A stretch of 64,000 bases of DNA, from contig JBJKZD010000009.1 in the NCBI GenBank assembly GCA_045560765.1, positions 930,001 through 994,000 of the forward strand, given 5' to 3'. Source of the stretch: UBA9926 sp913064795 (GTDB lineage: Bacteria > Pseudomonadota > Gammaproteobacteria > Pseudomonadales > Azotimanducaceae). The notes under the pieces were generated by a model, which had not been told where the DNA came from, made no database searches, and saw nothing but the letters and a program-made list of their open reading frames with translations. The stretch's first letter is position 1. Every line of letters starts with the position of its first letter. Of the stretch, positions 45,760 to 54,665 are shown in pieces. The position numbers were made by a program, and so were the translations under genes.

Positions 45760-48399
45760 TTAGAAATCAAACGTTACACGGCCATAGTAGTAAGCACCCT
45801 GCCAGTCTACTGTAGCGCCTGAATCGTAGATTCGGCCACAGCAGTCATCGCCGAGCTCATCTTTGTCGGGGTATTCATCGGTGATATTTCGACCACCAAC
45901 CATCACCTTGATCTGCTCAGTGACTTGATAAGCAGCTTCCACATCTAGGAACGTTACCGCATCCCACTCTTGGAAACTTGGGTTAGCACCTGAACCATTC
46001 TGGTTGTCCGCCTCACCGAAGTAGCTCAAGCGGCCCATGAGCGACAGATCACCCATGTAATGGTTGTAGGTCAATATCCAACGCGTGTTCGGCGTGTTGT
46101 TGATGAAGTCAAATGTGCTCTCGCTATTGAAGAACTGTGTGACTTCTGACTCGAACTCAGTCTTATTGTAGTTGAGTGATGCTGTCAGCTTGCCTGATGA
46201 GTTATCGAAGTCGAACGGCATGGTCGCCACGACGTCAACACCAGACGACGATGTATCGAACGCGTTGGTGAACCAGAACACACCACCGATTGAGTTCGCA
46301 CCCGCGACGCCAGCTGCTTCGAGCGCCTGAAAGTTAGCAAATGCCGCACCGGAGTCTGGATCGGTTGAAACGTCCTGCGTAGACACAGAGTTGAATCGAT
46401 CGTCCAGGTTGATCACATAAGCATCAACTGTGATTGACGCGCGCTCACCCGACAGCACTAAACCAACCGTGTACTGAGTCGACTTCTCTGGCTGAAGCGG
46501 TGTTGCGCCCAGGGCTTGCGCCACTGGACCACCGGCTGGGAACAATCCCGTTGCGACAGGGAAACCATTTGGCAGTCGAGTCGACACGTTCGTTGTCCCT
46601 TGCTGCCCAGGCGTTGGTGCCCTGAAGCCAGTACCGAATGACCCTCGGATCGCGACTTGATCGGAGATCTTGTAAATACCAGCAACCTTACCGATCACCT
46701 CAGAGTCGAAGTCAGAGTAGTCTTCGTATCGGAGTGCAGCTTGATAAGAGAATGCATCAGATGTATCACCACTAATCTCTCCGTAGAGTGCATAGCTGTC
46801 TCGGCTGTAGGTTCCAGAGAACGCAGGAGAGTATCCAGGGAAACCGTTGGAGCCAACACCCACGACTCGGTAGACAGGATCGCTGCTATCTGCACAGTCG
46901 AGGCTTGATCCGTTAGCGATCACGGCTGCACCGGCATCAGTCGGGTTGTCGCCATCACAGAAACCCCAAGGATCCTGCACTGAGTAAGGACCGGCTTCGT
47001 ATGAATCTGGCTCACCGCCACCGATTTCATATTCCTCATCGATGTAAGACAGTCCGAACGCTAGAGTTGCTGCATCACTTAGCGCATAGGCGAAGTCCGC
47101 CTGCAGCTGGAATTCCGTGTTGGTGAGGTCACCATTGCGGAATCTCGTCTGCGTGCTCGTGTCGCCAAGCGATGGGTTAATGGTGTTAGCCAACACGTAA
47201 TCAATCTCGTTGCTACCATATCGAGCGCTTACGTCGAGTGTCATGTCTGCGCTGAGATCGCCCTTCCAGCCACCAACTACAGAAACGTCTGTCACTTCAC
47301 CGAAGAACCGTGGCGTAAATCCGCCAGGGAATAACTCCAGCGGCGAGTAAACGCTACCGTCTTGTGAGCGGAGGTTCTCGATCGTGCCGTTGAACGGATA
47401 ACGATAGAAGAACGAGCCGTCTCCCTCACTCTTGGTGTAGTTACCGAATGAGTAGATTTCACCATTGCTTACTGGAACTGCAGCATTATAAAAAATGCCC
47501 GACCGCTTCTCATTCGGCCGACCCCATGGCTGAACGATGTCGCCTTGCGTATCGAGCGACGCGTTAGCGAAGTTGTTCACATAGGAAGCTTCTTGAGAGG
47601 CTGCGACTCGGTCTGCTCGACCGTTCTCGACAAACGACGCGTACGAACCGTTTTGACCGTCACATCCTGGTACTGCGAACCATGACTGACAGTATTGCTC
47701 ACCCCGGTAAGTAGGATCTGCCTCATAGGCTTCGCCCGAGATAGACAGGAATCCACTGTCGCCCAGCGGTAAGCCGATGTTGCCGCGTACTGTAACGCTT
47801 GTTCCATCGCCCTCTGAGTATTCGCCCATGTCTACGGACAAGGACCCGCCTTCGCTGTTGTCTTTCAAGATGAAGTTGATGGTTCCAGCGATCGCGTCGG
47901 TGCCATAAATCGCGCCTGCGCCGTCTCTCAGCACTTCGATGCTCTTAATAGCGCTCATTGGAATCGTGGCGATGTCAGGACCCTGGGTGCCTGAACCACC
48001 AATCGTTACAAGCGCTGCTCTATGACGTCGCTTGCTGTTGACCAGCACCAACGTCTTGTCCGTTGGCAGGTCGCGCAACGCAGCAGGACGAATGAACGTT
48101 GCACCATCACTGATTGGCTGACGGCCTATAGAAAATGAGGGAACGAGCGTCTTAAGCACCTCGTTCGAGTCAGTAAAGCCCACTTCTTCCAACTCAGCTT
48201 GGCTGAACACGTCGATTGGAATGGGGGAATCTTCTACTGTTCTCGGTTTTGCTCTGGAACCGGTGACTACCACCTCTTCCAGCTCTTCTGCACTCGCGGA
48301 CGAGGCGATACCGGCAGACAGAGCAAATGCTCCCACTGCGAGCGGCGCACCTACGAAGCCGGCGAGCAATCGATTGAGTTTTGATCTCTCGATTGGCAT
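45760..48399 (-). CDS. TonB-dependent outer-membrane receptor
   Basis: 879 residues. GGAGAT precedes the ATG. The signal peptide ends in SSASAEE, and the TonB box ELEEVVVTGSR follows at once. The plug shows VFSQAELEEVGFTDSNEVLK, RDLPTDKTLVLVNSKRRHRA and IKSIEVLRDGAGAIYGTDAI, the typical receptor signature. The beta-barrel ends ...YYYGRVTFDF with terminal Phe, the usual outer-membrane signature. The neighbouring purine nucleoside permease suggests a nucleoside or nucleotide substrate; this is inference from position. Confidence 0.94.
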   Translation of the reverse strand: MPIERSKLNRLLAGFVGAPLAVGAFALSAGIASSASAEELEEVVVTGSRAKPRTVEDSPIPIDVFSQAELEEVGFTDSNEVLKTLVPSFSIGRQPISDGATFIRPAALRDLPTDKTLVLVNSKRRHRAALVTIGGSGTQGPDIATIPMSAIKSIEVLRDGAGAIYGTDAIAGTINFILKDNSEGGSLSVDMGEYSEGDGTSVTVRGNIGLPLGDSGFLSISGEAYEADPTYRGEQYCQSWFAVPGCDGQNGSYASFVENGRADRVAASQEASYVNNFANASLDTQGDIVQPWGRPNEKRSGIFYNAAVPVSNGEIYSFGNYTKSEGDGSFFYRYPFNGTIENLRSQDGSVYSPLELFPGGFTPRFFGEVTDVSVVGGWKGDLSADMTLDVSARYGSNEIDYVLANTINPSLGDTSTQTRFRNGDLTNTEFQLQADFAYALSDAATLAFGLSYIDEEYEIGGGEPDSYEAGPYSVQDPWGFCDGDNPTDAGAAVIANGSSLDCADSSDPVYRVVGVGSNGFPGYSPAFSGTYSRDSYALYGEISGDTSDAFSYQAALRYEDYSDFDSEVIGKVAGIYKISDQVAIRGSFGTGFRAPTPGQQGTTNVSTRLPNGFPVATGLFPAGGPVAQALGATPLQPEKSTQYTVGLVLSGERASITVDAYVINLDDRFNSVSTQDVSTDPDSGAAFANFQALEAAGVAGANSIGGVFWFTNAFDTSSSGVDVVATMPFDFDNSSGKLTASLNYNKTEFESEVTQFFNSESTFDFINNTPNTRWILTYNHYMGDLSLMGRLSYFGEADNQNGSGANPSFQEWDAVTFLDVEAAYQVTEQIKVMVGGRNITDEYPDKDELGDDCCGRIYDSGATVDWQGAYYYGRVTFDF

Positions 48400-48879
48400 A
48401 TGCTGATCTCCATTAATTGTTTGTTAGACAGCGACATTCCTTTGCTGATCAGCGCACAGCTGCTTGCTGCTAGTACCGATGCTGCGATAGCCGCTGCCTC
48501 GACGCCGATTAATTCTGGAAGGCTGTAACACTCTGCACCCGGGCTCAAGCGTTGCTTAAGCGATGCATTCCCTAGACTCGTTATGTCCTGGATGCTTTAG
48601 AGCAAAGATGATGCCAAAATCGTGAATCACGACTAAACGCTGGCTAAACGGGGGTTACCGGCAAACGCTGACTTGTGTTGACCGCTTTTGATTTATTTGA
48701 GGGCACCCAGGGTGCACGAAGGTGGGGTAAGCGCCCTTTAATGGGGCGTGCATCTTACCTTTACGCCAGCGCCACTTGAGTGGATGACATGAAGGCTCCT
48801 CCCCTCTACACGTCTGTAAGACATATAAAGAGGCTCCAGCGCTTGGCACCAACCGTCCTTGATGGCTAGCGAAGACTAC
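48400..48879. other. Intergenic upstream of the TonB receptor
   Basis: 480 bases. The first part holds the promoter and leader of the receptor gene. CTTTATATGTCTTACAGACG (reverse, near 48820) and neighbouring bases have no clear feature. A reverse frame at 48655-48900 has no family resemblance and I leave it out. Confidence 0.5.
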
Positions 48880-48946
48880 GCGGTTAGTAAGAATAAACAC
48901 CCTTTTTTAACATTCAGAAAAGTATCGTAATCCCCGGGAGTCGCCT
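48880..48946 (-). mobile_element. IS91-like oriIS end (copy F)
   Basis: GGTTAGTAAGAATAAACACC, then CATTCAGAAAAGTATCG and CCCGGGAGTCGCCTGTCACC are the reverse complement of the end at 18900-18970, base for base over most of the length. The transposase part is absent; an unrelated small gene is joined directly. Confidence 0.75.
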
Positions 48947-49173
48947 GTCACCCAGGTGTTGGCCTCGTCATCCTCAACGCCGCGAACCACGACCCTCATG
49001 GATTGCTCTGGCCTCTCTTCCGATCTAGAGATGACGACTTCTAACTGTTTTTCAACTACAGGTTGCTTAACTTCCAGCATCTCTGGAGACTCTGATCCAT
49101 AGGCTGGGGTAAGCATTACCATGCTTATAAATGATATGACTGTGAACAGGTGGGTTTTCATCGCTAGCTCCAT
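48907..49173 (-). pseudogene. Small exported protein fused to the IS91-like end
   Basis: 88 residues: MELAMKTHLFTVISFISMVM and LTPAYGSES form a signal peptide; an acidic mature part follows (VEKQLEVVISRSEERPEQSM). The last 14 residues (VTGDSRGLRYFSEC) are encoded by the mobile-element end, so the gene is truncated and reads into the element. The same fusion is repeated at 51130. The native family is unknown. Confidence 0.6.
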
Positions 49174-49257
49174 GACTTTCTAAAAGGCTGCGCGGTTAAA
49201 ATGAAGGGATAGCTGAAGTCAATCATGACATCCCGGCGTTGGATTATAAGACGCTGG

Positions 49258-49560
49258 CTTGTCGGTATTGTGGTCAATAACGCGATTGTGTTGGTTGACC
49301 GAGTCAACCAGTTACGGCGTGGCGATGGAATGATCAAAATGGAAGCATTGATATTAGGCACCCAAGAGCGATTACGTCCGATTCTGATGACGACGCTGAC
49401 GACGGTACTTGGTCTTTTACCGATGGCGCTTGGTTTTGGCGAAGCCGCTGAGTTACGGACGCCGATGGCAGTGACGGTGATCGGCGGATTGATGGTCTCA
49501 ACGCTTTTGACGCTGGTTATTATTCCAGTGGTTTATTCAGTATTGGATCGCTCGCCATGA
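49258..49560 (+). pseudogene. RND efflux transporter, C-terminal remnant
   Basis: The frame from 49225 becomes RND-like at LVGIVVNNAIVLVDRVNQLR and continues PILMTTLTTVLGLLPMALGF, PMAVTVIGGLMVSTLLTLVI to a TGA at 49560. This is the last of the membrane helices of an AcrB/HAE-type pump (about 100 of over 1000 residues). Its stop overlaps the start of another RND gene (ATGAGC), as in double RND operons. Confidence 0.85.
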
Positions 49561-50032
49561 GCCTTGTTCGATTCGCTGTAGCTCGTCCCGTTAGCGATAC
49601 AGTGTATTTAATAGTTTACATGATGCATTAATCATATTTACCGGCATACCTTTAGCGTTAAGCGGTGGTATTTTCGCGCTTGTGATCAGAGATATGCCGC
49701 TGTCTATTTCAGCGGCTATTGGTTTTATTGCGCTATCAGGTATTGCCGTATTAAACGGTGTGGTCATGTTATCGTTTATCCGTGAACTGCGCACACAAGG
49801 TTATGCCATTGTTGATGCGGTTCAAGCAGGCGCCAGCCAACGCTTACGCCCAGTTCTCATGACAGCTTTGGTAGCCAGCTTAGGTTTTGTGCCCATGGCC
49901 TTTAATACCGGTGCCGGTGCCGAAGTGCAACGGCCATTAGCAACGGTGGTCATTGGCGGTATACTCTCTGACGCCTTATTAACTCTGGTGGTTTTACCAG
50001 CACTTTATCAACTGATACATAAACAAAAATAA
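49557..50032 (+). pseudogene. Second RND transporter: 12-residue N-terminus fused to a CzcA/CusA-type C-terminus
   Basis: ATG 49557 begins MSLVRFAVARPV, a typical RND N-terminus. After about 35 bases the frame changes and the sequence becomes the C-terminal helices of a heavy-metal RND: YSVFNSLHDALIIFTGIPLA, LSISAAIGFIALSGIAVLNG, VLMTALVASLGFVPMAFNTG, VIGGILSDALLTLVVLPALY. The middle of the gene, nearly 900 residues, is deleted. The second part is more AT-rich than the first, so the fusion joins DNA of two origins. Confidence 0.82.
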
Positions 50033-50141
50033 TGCACATTAAATAATCTGCATTTAGGTAAATTGCACTTTGACGCTTTTTAGCCTCCGTGCAATTATGC
50101 CTTCTTAAATCGGCTATCAGCTGCATAACGAACAGAGAAAC

Positions 50142-50954
50142 ATGTACGCGTTTATTCATATTCCCAAAACCGCCGGCACAACCCTGCGTTTCTTATTTCG
50201 CAGTGCTTTCAGTGCCAATCACTGTGATGCACGTTTACCCCTACATCGACGCAAAAAAAATATCAAATGGTTGCATGCAAGGGACATGCGCATTATCAAG
50301 CTGGCCTACCCTAAGCTCATGAGTATCAGTGGTCATAATGTTTGCAGCTTTACCGACCTTGATCAAAGCATTGACGACATTCAATACTTCACTGTATTAC
50401 GTGATCCCGTACAACGTTTTATATCAAGCTTTAACCATAAATACCGCCGCGATATCGATGCCTTAACCCTAGAAACGCTGGAAAAATTTATACAAAACCC
50501 TGCCAATCATAATGTGCAAACACGCTGGCTATGTGGAGAAGAAAATGCCGATGTAGCCATTCAAGCTGCAAAAGAACAATTAGGCTTTGTCGGGTTAACC
50601 GAGCAATTTGATGAGTCATTAGTATTATTAAAACAGTGGATCAATTCACCTTCGTTTAATATTAACTATGTCACTCGCCGTAAAGCACCTAAAAAAGCTG
50701 CCCTGCCCTACCTTGAAGATGCTCGAATTTATCAAATGATCTTGGATGTAAATCAAGAAGACATAAAACTCTATAACTACGTCAAAGATGAACTTTTTCC
50801 ACAACAAGTGGCTGATTATGGTGACAGCTTTAATGAAGATTTAGCCAACTTCCATCAGCAGCAACAAAGTTTTGAAGGTGCGGACGAGCCTCGCTGGAGT
50901 GTGGCAAAACGAAATTTAATTTATAAGATATTAGTGCATTTACCTTTTGTTTAA
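50142..50954 (+). CDS. Sulfotransferase family 2 domain protein
   Basis: 270 residues. The PAPS 5'-phosphosulfate loop FIHIPKTAGTTLRFLFR is at the N-terminus and the 3'-phosphate motif TVLRDPVQRFISSFNHKYR at about residue 83. These are the hallmarks of Sulfotransfer_2/carbohydrate sulfotransferases that add sulfate to glycans. The gene looks intact. Its DNA is clearly more AT-rich than the flanking core, in line with transfer. It lies between the CzcA remnant and the second IS91-like end. Confidence 0.88.
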   Translation: MYAFIHIPKTAGTTLRFLFRSAFSANHCDARLPLHRRKKNIKWLHARDMRIIKLAYPKLMSISGHNVCSFTDLDQSIDDIQYFTVLRDPVQRFISSFNHKYRRDIDALTLETLEKFIQNPANHNVQTRWLCGEENADVAIQAAKEQLGFVGLTEQFDESLVLLKQWINSPSFNINYVTRRKAPKKAALPYLEDARIYQMILDVNQEDIKLYNYVKDELFPQQVADYGDSFNEDLANFHQQQQSFEGADEPRWSVAKRNLIYKILVHLPFV

Positions 50955-50962
50955 ATGCAAAT

Positions 50963-51103
50963 TTACATACGCTTTGCTAAAAAATATGCATGAATTGGGG
51001 CCAATACCCACAATAATAAAATAATCACCGAGCTGATATTGAAGAACAAATTATCAGTTTGTTGTAACTGTTGATGTATCTGTGATTGCAGTGCAAAAAA
51101 ATG
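50963..51103 (-). pseudogene. Membrane protein, C-terminal remnant
   Basis: The reverse strand reads HFFALQSQIHQQLQQTDNLF, then a hydrophobic helix SSVIILLLWVLAPIHAYFLA and KRM with TAA at 50963-50965. The gene is convergent with the sulfotransferase and cut at 51103 by the IS91-like end G. The family cannot be told from one helix. Confidence 0.55.
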
Positions 51104-51129
51104 CGGTTAGTAAGAATAAACACCCTTTT

Positions 51130-51396
51130 TTAACATTCAGAAAAGTATCGTAATCCCCGGGAGTCGCCTGTCACCCAGGTGTTGGCCTCGTCATCCTCAA
51201 CGCCGCGAACCACGACCCTCATGGATTGCTCTGGCCTCTCTTCCGATCTAGAGATGACGACTTCTAACTGTTTTTCAACTACAGGTTGCTTAACTTCCAG
51301 CATCTCTGGAGACTCTGATCCATAGGCTGGGGTAAGCATTACCATGCTTATAAATGATATGACTGTGAACAGGTGGGTTTTCATCGCTAGCTCCAT
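51130..51396 (-). pseudogene. Small exported protein fused to the IS91-like end, second copy
   Basis: Same 88-residue product as at 48907, with the same 14-residue C-terminal extension from the mobile-element end. Identical in every residue. Confidence 0.6.
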
Positions 51397-51480
51397 GACT
51401 TTCTAAAAGGCTGCGCGGTTAAAATGAAGGGATAGCTGAAGTCAATCATGACATCCCGGCGTTGGATTATAAGACGCTGG

Positions 51481-51696
51481 CTTGTCGGTATTGTGGTCAA
51501 TAACGCGATTGTGTTGGTTGACCGAGTCAACCAGTTACGGCGTGGCGATGGAATGATCAAAATGGAAGCATTGATATTAGGCACCCAAGAGCGATTACGT
51601 CCGATTCTGATGACGACGCTGACGACGGTACTTGGTCTTTTACCGATGGCGCTTGGTTTTGGCGAAGCCGCTGAGTTACGGACGCCGATGGCAGTG
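51481..51696 (+). pseudogene. RND efflux transporter fragment, second copy
   Basis: Same reading as at 49258 but cut after TPMAV, where the sequence passes into the transposase fragment. The copy is shorter than the first by about 85 bases. Confidence 0.8.
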
Positions 51697-51948
51697 TCTG
51701 TAACTTCAGCGCTTTGCGCCCGGCATTGGGACCGAATGCCAGGCGATAGGTAATAGACGCTCCGACGATCGCACCCATCGCGTCCTCCTCGTCCTGCATG
51801 AGATCCAGATACTCGGACTCAGCATCGCGGACCAAGTAACCTGCATTCTCCAGGAACCGTGAGACGCGCCTGGCAATCGTGTGGGCAATGACATCCAGAT
51901 CCTCACAAGTAGGCGGTTTGACTGGCCAGAACTAGCCTTTGGCATGCC
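51697..51948 (-). mobile_element. IS91-family transposase, internal fragment
   Basis: The reverse strand encodes about 75 residues from the middle of an IS91-family transposase: CEDLDVIAHTIARRVSRFLE, VRDAESEYLDLMQDEEDAMG, AIVGASITYRLAFGPNAGRK. The upstream edge (51910-51948) matches the first 40 bases of copy E. Catalytic Y2 and HUH regions are missing. Together with end G it shows that this copy lost its C-terminal half, replaced by the RND-containing cargo. Confidence 0.85.
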
Positions 51949-52610
51949 AAGGACCTGATTGAAAATACCCGTCACAGGCTACCCGACTCTGTGCGCTATA
52001 TTGAGCTGCGACAAGCTGACCCCATGCTGACCCGATGCTGACCCGATGCTGAGCCTCATGATTACAGCGCCGAACTTGGATAAGCCTTGTATAAATTATC
52101 AATTTCACGCCCTCTTTAGCACGGAGTTTCCTTTCGTAATCTTGAATTCAACTCTGTAACCCCACAGGAAAGCACGGTTTTCGACAGACGAAATGCGCGA
52201 TTTTGGTGCGGGCATGCCTCTTTTTAGCGCTTTTCCACTGACTCGACTGCCCGCAATTAGCATGTATTAAATGTATCGCGACGGCTAATCGCTCTCGCTG
52301 GTTGGTTTTTGGACTTCGACTGTTTTGTATCGTCGCATCTCAATTCATATAAAAATGAATTTTTTCAATTACTTATGATCTTCAAAAAAGTAGTTTTCGC
52401 CTAGCCATGGGTTGATTTTCCCAGCATCCACCTCGGCAAATTGCGTCACTAAAATATTTGTTTAGCCAACAAATTAGTATGTTTTTTGGAATGTTTATTG
52501 CTCTGTACTTAGGGAGGTGCGGCCTGCACGTTCACATGGCTCCGCGGCCGCAAGTTATGAAATTTCTCGTTTGACCCGTTGGTAGAGCGGGTTGTAAACG
52601 AAGGCAGGTC
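51949..52610. other. Intergenic with an 11-bp tandem repeat
   Basis: 660 bases without a recognised gene. At 52015-52059 GCTGACCCGAT is repeated four times with small changes (starts 52015, 52026, 52037, 52048). The right half is AT-rich and should hold the promoter of the TauE/SafE gene. Confidence 0.6.
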
Positions 52611-53417
52611 ATGGAACTAGTGTTACTCATTACGATGTTGATGGCGACAGGAGCAGTCGCTGGACTCTGCAGCGGCCTCTTTGGTGTGGGCGGCGGATTC
52701 ATTGTTGTTCCCGCGCTATTGTTTGTCCTCGATATGGCGGGATATCGTGGCGAAGGGATCATCTTCATAGCAATAGGCACTTCATTAGCCACCATCATAT
52801 TAGCATCGAGTAGGTCGGCCTTTACGCATTGGAAGCTTGGATCGCTGGATATTCAATTCGTTAGAACCTGGTTGCCATGGTTGACAGTGGGAACCCTGAT
52901 TGGGGTGAGTTTGACTGCTTTGGTGTCAAGTAGAGATCTCCAGTTTATTTTCGCGGTGGGTGTAGGAGCCTACTCATTATTTTTTCTTTTCCCTCGTGCA
53001 TTCTCACGCTTTGAGTTCGAGGGCTTACCCGTTGGAATGACTCGTGCCGTCTTGGGAACCTCCGTTGGAGGCGTCTCTGCACTACTGGGCATTGGCGGGG
53101 GCACGCCGATTGTCATAACCATGACGCTCTGCGGAAGACCTATCGTGGAGGCAGTCGGCACAGCGGCGGGCGTGGGAGTCATCATCGGATTACTGGGAGC
53201 CGCGGGTTTTCTAATCATAGGCTTAACGAAGGTAGTAGTCGGTGCGCCACCAGGCTCAATTGGTTTTATAAACATCCCGGCGCTTATCGCCATTAGTGCC
53301 GTATCGGTCGTGACAGCGCCCTATGGTGCTCGTTTGGCACACAATGTAAAAACGGAGTCGCTGAAACGCGGCTTCGGTGTCTACTTATTGGTGGTAGCAG
53401 TCATCATCTTGCAATAA
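52611..53417 (+). CDS. TauE/SafE family (TSUP) membrane permease
   Basis: 268 residues with about eight hydrophobic helices and the two internal repeats of the family (CSGLFGVGGGFIVVPALLFV near residue 20, and ALLGIGGGTPIVITMTLCGR near residue 155). TSUP proteins move sulfite, sulfoacetate, taurine-derived or other organosulfur anions across the inner membrane. It is followed 27 bases later by the aminotransferase gene, so an operon is likely. The substrate is open. Confidence 0.9.
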   Translation: MELVLLITMLMATGAVAGLCSGLFGVGGGFIVVPALLFVLDMAGYRGEGIIFIAIGTSLATIILASSRSAFTHWKLGSLDIQFVRTWLPWLTVGTLIGVSLTALVSSRDLQFIFAVGVGAYSLFFLFPRAFSRFEFEGLPVGMTRAVLGTSVGGVSALLGIGGGTPIVITMTLCGRPIVEAVGTAAGVGVIIGLLGAAGFLIIGLTKVVVGAPPGSIGFINIPALIAISAVSVVTAPYGARLAHNVKTESLKRGFGVYLLVVAVIILQ

Positions 53418-53444
53418 ACCTGAGTCATCAGAGGAGGAACTTTT

Positions 53445-54581
53445 ATGACGGGTATATCTAGAAGGTCTTTTTTTATTGGATCTGCAGTGGCGGGGGTATC
53501 TACTCTAACGTCGGCGGGACGGGTATTTTCATTGGATGCTGCGCTGGAGAGCTTATATGGGCCAGCCCCAGGCATTGCCAAACTGAATGCCAATGAAAAC
53601 CCCTATGGGCCCAGCCCGGCGGCACTGAAGGCTATGATGAAGGCCTCTGCTCACGGTGCGTATTATGTTCGCGAGTCCGCTCAGAGGTTGCGAGAGATGA
53701 TCGCCGAGCGACATGGGTTGACGACGGATCATGTTGTGTTGAGTTCAGGCTCTAGTGGCGTGCTCACTTATCTCGCACTCGCCTCCTCTCAGCAGGGAGC
53801 GATTTTAGCGCCAGATCTATTTTGGGATACGACATCACTGATGGGAGTCAGAAACGGTAGCAATGGAATTATGCGATTGCCTAAGAGCCCCTCGCTGGCG
53901 ATTGACCTTCAAGCTATGGAGAAGGCGCTAGATGCTGACATATCAATGGTTCATGTCACAAATCCCAATAATCCAACAGGTATGGTGCTTGATTCAGACG
54001 AGCTTCGCGCATTTTGTAGTCGTGCCTCAGAAAAATGCACAGTGCTTGTGGATGAGGCATATAACGAATTAACCGATGATCCTGCGGCGTCGACGATGAT
54101 TCCCCTGGTCAAGGCTGGGAAAAATGTAGCAGTGGCGAGGACGTTCTCGAAAATATACGGTCTTGCTGGCATGCGTGTTGGTTACATGATTGCCAAGCCC
54201 GAGCTTCTTGAGAAAGTGAAGCAGTATGGCTTAGGCGATTACGGACTCAATCAAGCTGGCGTTGCTGCAGCCGTGGCGAGTTACAACGATGAAGCGTTCT
54301 TGGCGTTTTCAAAGACAAAAATCATTGAGGCCCGTGAGATGGTGTCCGAAGCGATACGACGCAACGGATTAACTGCGCTACCCTCTGAAACGAACTTTAT
54401 GTTTGTGAATTTGGGGTCGACAAATGCCGAGTCATTTAGGGCAGCGATGGCTGATCGAAATGTCCTGATCAGAGGTATTTACCGCGATTACAATCATTGG
54501 TCTCGTGTGAGTATGGGTAAGCTTGAGGATGTACAAATGTACGTTGATGCCTTACCCGCAGCGCTGGAGGCTGCGTCCTAG
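53445..54581 (+). CDS. HisC-like PLP aminotransferase with Tat signal
   Basis: 378 residues. The N-terminus GISRRSFFIGSAVAGVSTL is a clear twin-arginine signal. The rest is a fold-type I aminotransferase like histidinol-phosphate aminotransferase: LNANENPYGPSPAALKAMMK, VTNPNNPTGMVLDSDELRAF, VDEAYNELTDD, and the PLP lysine in FSKIYGLAGMRVGY. GAGGAGGAAC precedes the ATG. Export of a folded PLP enzyme to the periplasm is unusual. It forms a pair with the TauE/SafE permease. Confidence 0.88.
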   Translation: MTGISRRSFFIGSAVAGVSTLTSAGRVFSLDAALESLYGPAPGIAKLNANENPYGPSPAALKAMMKASAHGAYYVRESAQRLREMIAERHGLTTDHVVLSSGSSGVLTYLALASSQQGAILAPDLFWDTTSLMGVRNGSNGIMRLPKSPSLAIDLQAMEKALDADISMVHVTNPNNPTGMVLDSDELRAFCSRASEKCTVLVDEAYNELTDDPAASTMIPLVKAGKNVAVARTFSKIYGLAGMRVGYMIAKPELLEKVKQYGLGDYGLNQAGVAAAVASYNDEAFLAFSKTKIIEAREMVSEAIRRNGLTALPSETNFMFVNLGSTNAESFRAAMADRNVLIRGIYRDYNHWSRVSMGKLEDVQMYVDALPAALEAAS

Positions 54582-54665
54582 TCAAGTTTTAGCCTCAGAG
54601 TGCTTACTTGTCTGTGAAGCAAGTGATCATCGGTGAGGGTCGACTCAAAAATACACAAGCAGGAA

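Larger units (their letters stand above)
48880..49473. repeat. 594-bp duplication, left copy (begins with IS91-like end F)
   Basis: This block and 51103-51696 are the same sequence at a constant offset of 2223, in direct orientation. Both start GCGGTTAGTAAGAATAAACA, the IS91-like end, and break in GGCAGTG within the RND fragment. The left copy continues into the RND gene; the right copy changes to an IS91 transposase fragment. The identity looks complete, so the duplication is recent. Confidence 0.95.
51103..51696. repeat. 594-bp duplication, right copy (begins with IS91-like end G)
   Basis: Direct repeat of 48880-49473. It contains the IS91-like end (51103-51169), the fused 88-residue ORF (51130-51396, reverse) and the RND fragment from about 51481. 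At 51696/51697 it changes to IS91 transposase sequence. Confidence 0.95.

Noticed and set aside
48655..48900. Reverse ORF of 81 codons upstream of the second TonB receptor gene
   Set aside because: It runs into the IS91-like end and lacks domain features; probably chance.
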